From a virus: a DNA stretch of 29,698 nt. The stretch spans positions 1 through 29,698 of IMG/VR virus record IMGVR_UViG_3300025626_000091; one strand, written 5' to 3'. Shown here piece by piece: positions 24,701-29,698 of this stretch. Under the pieces are notes generated by a model. It worked only from the letters and a program-made list of their open reading frames with translations. It did not search any database and had not been told where the DNA came from. A program made the translations under genes and the position numbers. How positions within the stretch are numbered: position 1 is the first letter of the stretch; every line of letters begins with the position of its first letter.

Positions 24701-25072
24701 GAAGATGTGGAATTTAAACTGAAAGGCGGGTCATTTGATGCTGCGTTGGTTTCAAATACTGTATTGACTCTAGTTCCGACTGGGAGTGGTACGTTTGTGA
24801 ATCAAACATTCGCTACCCAGCCCAGACAAGTAACTGTTAAGAGTACTGCCCCTGCCAAATTGTATAATGGGCAAATGTCAACATCTCACGCTGTATGCGC
24901 CATTGAACAAATTGTTGACACTGTTGTTGCGCCAACCCCACCAAGACCAACCCCAGCAACTCCAGTAATTCAGCCTGTCACTAGTACATCGACTGGCTCT
25001 TATGGTGGTGGTGTCGGGTACGGATTTAGCTGGAGCAGCTGGAGCTTTAACTTTGGTGGGTGGCATTTTTAA
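21764..25072 (+). CDS. Large baseplate/tail structural protein, DUF4815-type
   Basis: A 1102-residue structural protein. The start (LNQSPYFDDYSEEKNFHRIL, FRPGYAVQARELTQIQSILQNQIERFGDEF) is the DUF4815 pattern found in large baseplate or fibre-attachment proteins of marine T4-like phages. A central segment (EHLRSSTNQGVYG, DPSTGYVRGYRTQL) follows the family order. The chain continues through several beta-rich domains to a Pro-rich linker (VAPTPPRPTPATPVIQP) and an unusual aromatic Gly/Ser end (YGFSWSSWSFNFGGWHF). Its place after gp8 corresponds to gp9/gp10 in T4, so it may take the role of gp10 or a fibre-network protein; no clear gp9 or gp10 motif was seen. AAAGG precedes the ATG. Confidence 0.8.
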   Translation: MASLETNLNQSPYFDDYSEEKNFHRILFRPGYAVQARELTQIQSILQNQIERFGDEFLDNGTIINGCSVDPEKWSFVKLKDRNPTTENPILLGSFFDNDAVIENATVTGATTGVTARLLYAVEGSESAAPDYLTIFVSYTNSGTDQETKTFADDETLTITRNSDSVVLVTAKSISASSTGTGLGVSSSEGIVYHKGNFIRSREQVGVVSKYTTEPTIRIGFETIETIVDSNQDSSLLDNATGATNFTAPGASRLKIDTKIATRTLTSANTEDFFVVADVQDGIITRRYETSYGDLEDEMALRTYEESGDYALEPFDVSVHEHLRSSTNQGVYGPTGSDTVGDSDKLVIETDPSTGYVRGYRTQLVKADKKSIDKATETDTKQAVTVGQSIGNHVICQNVFGTFSSQELDLVNLYDQAQTATTGGADTVQEGASVGTARVRGFEYHEQNKYRIYLYDIKMNSGKSFQSDAKSLVIVNSMATNKSSYANIVLESGTAKLKDSNLLNLVFPLQSSGVKALTSSQYVYREEQDITINSNGTADVNIETAPAGGTHSFNDTGDLSSSDRTNVIIVFKDADAGTSTKVGEIWDWAQGGTIDSTASTMTIDLGETYSSDMAATVYYNVLRSSSTPASKALNSSRYVHIDTTTNAAGPWNLGVSDAFKLEAVYRSTDAGVANIGENITSHFTLDDGQRDSFYDGARLFKNSTSSIDINNEDLIVKFSYFTTSRTSGLGYYTLESYPVDDSNPDDTAKITTPEIPLFVRSSGDLIDLRDSVDFRPIKANTCAPVTTGTAPSNPSALSAYDTDSNGSFFPTPDENFQANIEKYLPRADLVVMRSTGEIRVIKGASGESPLLPQPDEYSMTLAEVFIPPYPSLSPSAAAYYNRPKYEVIVNRTDNRRLTMEDMRRLDDEVSLQREMIMLNSKEIQALTRSVLTDADPLNCAEPPKDSVIVDPPADPVIENTMRSSDYPFTRDPLRVIPTLEDVEFKLKGGSFDAALVSNTVLTLVPTGSGTFVNQTFATQPRQVTVKSTAPAKLYNGQMSTSHAVCAIEQIVDTVVAPTPPRPTPATPVIQPVTSTSTGSYGGGVGYGFSWSSWSFNFGGWHF

Positions 25073-25094
25073 ATCGTAGGATTAGATTTTAACG

Positions 25095-25102
25095 TATAAA
25101 TA
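25095..25102 (+). promoter_or_regulatory. Late promoter TATAAATA for the 805-residue structural gene
   Basis: Exact late box in the 55-nt gap after the DUF4815-type gene, 25 nt before the next ATG, with TAGGAA as ribosome site between them. It is the only candidate promoter in the gap. Confidence 0.82.
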
Positions 25103-25127
25103 ATAGAAAAATATAGGAATAAATTTT

Positions 25128-27545
25128 ATGGGCGTCGCCACACAAGCATCTTCAACAGCTATAATCATGAAAGAAAAGTATAAGGCTGCTGGTCTTGATT
25201 ATACTGGTCTTGCTGAGTACTCTGACGTTTCTGGTTATCAGAACGGAACGAACGATTACGAGATTAAGGCGCATACAAAATCTACTGCTACTTGTAGCGG
25301 CATGAAGCCGAGCACAAGAGTTTGGCCACGCCTTGATGGTAGGGATTTATCGAATTACTCTAGAATGCCTGGGAATGCGTATGGCACTTCTCTCGTCACA
25401 GATTCCAGCGGTAACCTTACGTTTGATTATAAGATACCAAACGATTCTGATATGAAATTCCGAGGGTTGAAGCACTTATTGGAAGTTAGTGACGTTGCTC
25501 CCCCATCTGGCGGTGGTGGTAATGGCGTAAGTTCAGGTAAAACTGGAGCTACAACAAGAAGCGGTCAATACCTTTATTTCCCATCGAATAAAAAAGGATT
25601 CAAGCAGTCTGACGTTAAACAAACATCTAATATCGGACTAACAGAACTGGTAGCAGATACCACGAAAACTACAGTTGTCACAACTAAAGTTGACGCAGAA
25701 TTTCCAGACTATATGTCTCAATCGTTCACTGTTCTCAAGAACGACATCGACGGAGTTAGAATTAAGTTCTTAGATTTATATTTTTCTGACAGACCAACCA
25801 GCAGCGGTTCTTACCTTATTGTTCAACTTAGAGAAACTGGAAAAAATGGTGTACCCACCGATACTGTTTTGACTCAAAGTAGTAAGGTATTCAGGAATAG
25901 TGTTAATGTTTCATCTACAGCAGCCTCTGCGACTAGGTTCTCATTCCCTAATTCTATAGTTTTGAAAAACAATAAAACATACGCATTAACGATTATACCA
26001 AGCGAAGACGATAGTGACTTTACTGTATGGACAGCTAGAGATAATCTCCGTGATGTTCAGAGTAACATTAATTCATACTTTAATCCTGGGGTGGGCAAGC
26101 TCTATGGTTCAGCTTCAGGTAATGTCTGGAACGAATTGAAGAATGAAACTCTAAAGATGAAATTGTACGCTCTAGAGTATACAACTAATTCTAGTTCTGA
26201 GTTTATTGTTGAAAATGAAGATTTGGAATTTATTAATATTTCAGATATTAGACCACCCATAACAACAGGTACAAGCGGATTCCAAATGGATGAAAGGGTT
26301 AGGGGTGAGTCTGAGTTGACAATCACCTATGTGAGCGGTCACAACGCATCTGTTGGTACTGTTTATCAAACTGCTGTGGCCAGAGATGGTGGTGCAGTTG
26401 TCAAAGACAATTTCGCGAACGGAACTATCAGAAGCGTTGTTAGTGATGACACCGTCGATACTGCTGTCGTTAAGGTAGATGCTGCTGGTAACTTCAGCTA
26501 TGAGGCAGGCGCTAACGTGTATGTCGGTATCACTAAAGTTGGGGTCGTTTCTTCCTTTACTGCAAATACCTGTGCTGGCTACGCTTCGATGATCAATACT
26601 GATTTTGGTAGGATTCGTTTGACGCAATCTACAGCCGACTCAACCACAGAGAATAAGTTCCAAGCAGGCAAGTATATACGTGGCCAAGAGTATGGCGCTA
26701 GTGCTAAAATTGATTCTGTCGTAAACCCAACTATTGATGAAGTTGATGTTAGAATACCGTTTACGGCTGACCATGACACCGATTTAAAATGGTACATTAA
26801 AACAACCAAAGCTGGAACTGTTGCCCTTGATGCTGATTGGGAAGAAATTAATGGCAATAGAATAGTTAGTTTCGGCAAAGATCGACAGCAAGTTTATAGT
26901 AAGTCGAATCAATCGTTTAAGTCTATGCAAGTAAAGGGTGCTTTGTCGACAACTAATAAAAACGTATCTCCTTCGGTTATATTAGATGACCTTACTGTCG
27001 TCGCCAAAAGACAAAGAATTAACTCTACAAACGCAAATGAAATTTCTCCTGCGGGCGACAGTGCTGCTAGATATGTATCTAGACCTCTCCGTGCGACCAA
27101 CGCTAAAACAGGCGAGCCTTCTGATAGGTTGATCATTCATGGAACCGCATACTACCCAGACGGATCTTCTATATATGCGTATGTTAGAGCAAGAAACGAT
27201 GGCGATTCTGAGAAACTTCAAGACAAGGATTATACATTATTCCGTGGCAATGCATCTGGTAGGTCGGTTCTTGGCGAGCGACAGGATATAGTGAATATTG
27301 TGTTCGCTCCAGTTGCGAATACTTCAGGAGAGCAATTCTTATCGTCGACTAATTTATTAAGAATGAACAGCGCCAATAGTAATGTGTTGGCATATAAATC
27401 TTCTGACGGTTCGATACATCATGGTATCGATGACTTCCAAGTTAAAGTAGTATTTACAAAACCTGAAAATGGCGGAACCGAGTACGCTCCAGAAATATAT
27501 GATTTGGATTGTATTGGGCATAAAACTGCTATAGAAATCGTATAG
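25128..27545 (+). CDS. Large virion structural protein, probable fibre/baseplate attachment
   Basis: An 805-residue beta-rich protein with no membrane segment. Segments seen in order: KPSTRVWPRLDGRDLSNYSR, SSGNLTFDYKIPNDSDMKF (an Ig-like/adhesin linker pattern), a Gly-rich spacer (PPSGGGGNGVSSG), ITVLKNDIDGVRIKFLDLYF-type strands (QSFTVLKNDIDG, RIKFLDLYFSDRP), and a C-terminal KDYTLFRGNASGRS and DDFQVKVVFTKPENGGTEYAPEIYDLDCI. The latter resembles the C-terminal domain that commonly accompanies DUF4815 proteins in marine phages. I cannot equate it with a single T4 gene; gp10 or a gp11/gp12-like role is possible. It has its own late promoter. Confidence 0.65.
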   Translation: MGVATQASSTAIIMKEKYKAAGLDYTGLAEYSDVSGYQNGTNDYEIKAHTKSTATCSGMKPSTRVWPRLDGRDLSNYSRMPGNAYGTSLVTDSSGNLTFDYKIPNDSDMKFRGLKHLLEVSDVAPPSGGGGNGVSSGKTGATTRSGQYLYFPSNKKGFKQSDVKQTSNIGLTELVADTTKTTVVTTKVDAEFPDYMSQSFTVLKNDIDGVRIKFLDLYFSDRPTSSGSYLIVQLRETGKNGVPTDTVLTQSSKVFRNSVNVSSTAASATRFSFPNSIVLKNNKTYALTIIPSEDDSDFTVWTARDNLRDVQSNINSYFNPGVGKLYGSASGNVWNELKNETLKMKLYALEYTTNSSSEFIVENEDLEFINISDIRPPITTGTSGFQMDERVRGESELTITYVSGHNASVGTVYQTAVARDGGAVVKDNFANGTIRSVVSDDTVDTAVVKVDAAGNFSYEAGANVYVGITKVGVVSSFTANTCAGYASMINTDFGRIRLTQSTADSTTENKFQAGKYIRGQEYGASAKIDSVVNPTIDEVDVRIPFTADHDTDLKWYIKTTKAGTVALDADWEEINGNRIVSFGKDRQQVYSKSNQSFKSMQVKGALSTTNKNVSPSVILDDLTVVAKRQRINSTNANEISPAGDSAARYVSRPLRATNAKTGEPSDRLIIHGTAYYPDGSSIYAYVRARNDGDSEKLQDKDYTLFRGNASGRSVLGERQDIVNIVFAPVANTSGEQFLSSTNLLRMNSANSNVLAYKSSDGSIHHGIDDFQVKVVFTKPENGGTEYAPEIYDLDCIGHKTAIEIV

Positions 27546-27552
27546 GTGATGT

Positions 27553-27765
27553 GTGAGTAGATTAGTTGATGTATCTGAGCGACCCGACTTATTGAAAGAC
27601 GTGGAAACGGGAATGATATATGTAGTTGATGATAGAGAATTGAATGAGTATAACGCTATGAAGATCAGAAAAACAAAAGCAAATATAATTGAACAAGATA
27701 TTAATAATTTAAAATCTGATATCGATGACATAAAAAGAATGCTGACAACTTTAATAAATAAGTAA
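27553..27765 (+). CDS. Small conserved coiled-coil protein between structural and fibre genes
   Basis: A 70-residue protein starting with GTG: MSRLVDVSERPDLLKDVETG, MIYVVDDRELNEYNAMKIRK, then a heptad-like C-terminal helix (IEQDINNLKSDIDDIKRMLTTLI). The pattern (N-terminal LxRDxETGxxxN-like turn, then a coiled coil) recurs in small proteins before fibre genes of marine T4-like phages. It may be a virion or neck/fibre accessory protein; the function is unknown. TAGGTGA ahead of the GTG is a fair ribosome site. It starts 7 nt after the 805-residue gene. Confidence 0.7.
   Translation: MSRLVDVSERPDLLKDVETGMIYVVDDRELNEYNAMKIRKTKANIIEQDINNLKSDIDDIKRMLTTLINK
27753..27760 (+). promoter_or_regulatory. 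Possible variant late box AATAAATA before the fibre gene
   Basis: AATAAATA overlaps the end of the small coiled-coil gene, 26 nt before the fibre gene's ATG, the same spacing as the exact box before the 805-residue gene. One mismatch; position supports it, base composition weakens it. Confidence 0.4.
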
Positions 27766-27786
27766 AACCACTTAAAGAGAATTCAA

Positions 27787-29698
27787 ATGACAGTTACTGT
27801 TGCAAATACCGAACTCCTGAATAGCTTTGATGCTTGGAGATTAAACACAAACTTTATTGCTACTGTTATTAGTAATAACGTAGTTACAGTTTCAGGAACT
27901 GGTCAAACTGCTCGTGGCGGTACTGCTACTGGTGACGGTCACGTCAACGGTCAGTTCTCAGCAAATAACTTGTCGACTCCAATTCTGAGTGGCGGTATAG
28001 TTGGCGATCCAGGTCCAATATCTATTACTTCTAATACCACGATTGTATCTTCAGTTGCCGACTTTACAGTAGATTCTGATGCGACGCTTACTTCTAATGT
28101 AAACTTCACAATCACTGGTGAGAATAGAATGATCTTACCTAGTGTTGAAAAGATACGTATTAGTGGCGGTTCGGGTGGTCAAGTATTAAGAATAGAACAG
28201 AACAACGAACCGCACTTCAAAGACTTCAAACTAAGAGATTTACAAGGCGATCATGCATTTGAATTGACGCATAGTGATTTAACTCTGGCTGGCGGTAATA
28301 CTGCATTTAGAGATGATGGTGATTCGCCGCACTTAATATTCTCTGGAGGAAATGGCGGAAGTGGTAATACTGATGTTGTTTCTGTCTACTTGGCGGGTGC
28401 TGCTATTACTGGCGATTCAGATCTATACATTAAATTGGTTGATGCCTTAGGCGACTCTGCCCTTGTGATAACGAATTCTGCTAATACTATTGTCGCTACA
28501 GTAGATTCTGAGGGTAATGCTCATTTCAATAGCGACCTAAATGTAGACGGTGTAACAACTTTAAACACTACCAGTACGACATTTTTAACTGCCAATGGCG
28601 CAACAAACTTAGAGTCAACCTTAGATGTTGATGGTGTCACTACTCTAAATTCAACCTTAGACGTTGATGGCGGAACTACCTTAAACTCAACCTTAGATGT
28701 TGATGGCATTACTACTTTAAACGCTACTAGCACAACAACTCTAACTGCTAATGGCGCAGTAGATTTAGAATCAACCTTAGATGTTGATGGCGGGACTACC
28801 TTAAACTCAACCTTAGATGTTGACCTTGGAACTACCTTAAACTCTACATTAGACGTTGATGGCGCAACTACACTAAACTCAACATTAGACGTTGACCTTG
28901 GAACTACCTTAAACTCTACATTAGACGTTGATGGCGGAACTACCTTAAACTCTACGCTAGATGTTGATGGTGCGTCAACTCTAAATGGTCTAACAGTTAC
29001 AACGCTGACTGCTAATAGCGCAGTAGATTTAGAATCAACCTTAGACGTTGATGGCGGAACTACCTTAAACTCTACATTAGACGTTGATGGCGGAACTACC
29101 TTAAACTCTACATTAGACGTTGATGGTGTGTCAACGCTACATGGTCTAACGGTTACAACTCTAACTGCTAATGGCGCAACAAACTTAGAATCAACCTTAG
29201 ACGTTGATGGCGCAACTACACTAAACTCAACCTTAGATGTTGACGGTGTGTCAACTCTACATGGTCTAACAGTTACAACGTTGACTGCTAATGGCGATAC
29301 AATAATCAAAGGTAGTGCTAATCTACAAAGCACTGAAGTTACAACTCTAGACGCTAATGGCGCAGTAGACTTTACTTCTACCTTAAATGTTGACGGAAAT
29401 ACAACCCTTAATGGGCTAACAATCACAACGCTGACTGCTAATGCTGCCGTTGATTTGAAATCAACCTTAGACGTTGATGGGGCTACATCCGTTAATGCGC
29501 TAACAACTACAACGTTGACCGCTAATGGTAATGCGGTTATTAAAGGCAGTGCCAATTTACAAAGCACTGAGGTTACATCTCTAACTGCTAACAGTACAGT
29601 TAACTTCCACGAAGGAGCATTCTTCGCCAACGGTAATGTGACGTTTGGTACAGATAGAACAGCTGAAACTGATGAATCAGTTAGACGTACCTTGTGGG
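27787..29698 (+). CDS. Tail-fibre protein with tandem STLDVDG repeats (partial, runs off window)
   Basis: An open frame from ATG 27787 to the window end, at least 637 codons with no stop. The N-terminus (MTVTVANTELLNSFDAWRLN, TNFIATVISNNVVTVSG) is the usual start of marine T4-like fibre proteins with the FDxWRxxTN motif, likely the baseplate-attached end. A beta-rich domain follows. From about 28530 to 29480 the protein is built of 12-residue units (TTLNSTLDVDGG and variants, about 16 copies), mixed with longer units containing GLTVTTLTANGA and a duplicated KGSANLQSTEVT segment. Such short repeats build trimeric beta-helical shafts. AAAGAGAA precedes the ATG. The distal, receptor-binding end is outside the window. 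Confidence 0.85.
   Translation, partial: MTVTVANTELLNSFDAWRLNTNFIATVISNNVVTVSGTGQTARGGTATGDGHVNGQFSANNLSTPILSGGIVGDPGPISITSNTTIVSSVADFTVDSDATLTSNVNFTITGENRMILPSVEKIRISGGSGGQVLRIEQNNEPHFKDFKLRDLQGDHAFELTHSDLTLAGGNTAFRDDGDSPHLIFSGGNGGSGNTDVVSVYLAGAAITGDSDLYIKLVDALGDSALVITNSANTIVATVDSEGNAHFNSDLNVDGVTTLNTTSTTFLTANGATNLESTLDVDGVTTLNSTLDVDGGTTLNSTLDVDGITTLNATSTTTLTANGAVDLESTLDVDGGTTLNSTLDVDLGTTLNSTLDVDGATTLNSTLDVDLGTTLNSTLDVDGGTTLNSTLDVDGASTLNGLTVTTLTANSAVDLESTLDVDGGTTLNSTLDVDGGTTLNSTLDVDGVSTLHGLTVTTLTANGATNLESTLDVDGATTLNSTLDVDGVSTLHGLTVTTLTANGDTIIKGSANLQSTEVTTLDANGAVDFTSTLNVDGNTTLNGLTITTLTANAAVDLKSTLDVDGATSVNALTTTTLTANGNAVIKGSANLQSTEVTSLTANSTVNFHEGAFFANGNVTFGTDRTAETDESVRRTLW
28530..29490 (+). repeat. 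36-bp coding tandem repeats in the fibre gene
   Basis: Units of the type ACYACCTTAAACTCAACC then TTAGATGTTGATGGCGGA (36 bp, 12 codons) occur about 16 times, some directly in tandem and some separated by one to three units of a different 12-16-residue type (LTANGAVDLE). Copies differ mostly at third positions (GAT/GAC, TTA/CTA, ACC/ACA), so nucleotide identity is high. The array is a likely substrate for slippage or recombination that changes fibre length. Confidence 0.85.

Noticed and set aside
28530-29490. CRISPR-like array
   Set aside because: The repeats are in frame, nearly contiguous and coding, without unique spacers of constant size.
28521-29630. 369-codon open frame on the minus strand opposite the fibre gene
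   Set aside because: It is antisense to the repeat array; the absence of stops follows from the repeated unit. The plus-strand frame has a proper start, ribosome site and fibre-type N-terminus.

Overview
The window is a piece of a T4-like tailed-phage (myovirus) genome, most like the marine T4-like phages (cyanophage or pelagiphage type). The evidence is the co-occurrence of recognisable T4 core genes: PhoH, late co-activator gp33, helicase loader gp59, ssDNA-binding gp32, tape measure, gp26 family, gp54-like, gp4, gp48, gp53, gp27-like hub, gp5-like spike, gp25, gp6, gp7 and gp8. Exact TATAAATA late-promoter boxes in the intergenic gaps add to this. No photosynthesis genes, tRNAs, integrase or transposon are visible, so the host cannot be named. 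The base composition is AT-rich.

Layout. (1) 1-4919, + strand: DNA-metabolism and regulatory genes. These are a cut-off gene end, a conserved CDKH protein, an FmdB-like protein without its cysteines, PhoH, a RecB-type PD-(D/E)XK nuclease behind a sigma70-like promoter, a membrane-anchored SleB-type cell-wall hydrolase, gp33, gp59 and gp32. A strong UUCG hairpin terminator closes the block. (2) 9785-4961, - strand: gp4, a gp2-like protein with no ATG/GTG/TTG start, a gp54/gp19-like tube protein, gp26, a small ORF that looks like a -1 frameshift extension of gp26, a two-TM EF-hand protein, and the tape measure. (3) 9838-29698, + strand: gp48, gp53, gp27-like hub, a 53-aa basic protein, gp5-like spike without lysozyme, a small basic protein, gp25, gp6, gp7, gp8, a DUF4815-type protein, a second large structural protein, a small coiled-coil protein, and the start of a fibre gene with 36-bp tandem repeats that runs off the window.

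How it works together. Blocks 2 and 3 encode most of the tail hub, tube-initiation complex, baseplate wedge and proximal fibre, and diverge from two face-to-face late promoters at 9794-9823. gp33 in block 1 is the co-activator expected to act on such TATAAATA promoters. gp32 has a sigma70-like promoter and a late box in tandem.

The most interesting signal is in gp26. A T_TTT_TTT heptamer sits three codons before its stop, followed after 9 nt by an 8-bp stem. A -1 shift fuses gp26 in frame to a 57-codon ORF that has no ribosome binding site of its own. This resembles the lambda G/GT tail-chaperone frameshift, just upstream of the tape measure, in a T4-type tail cluster.
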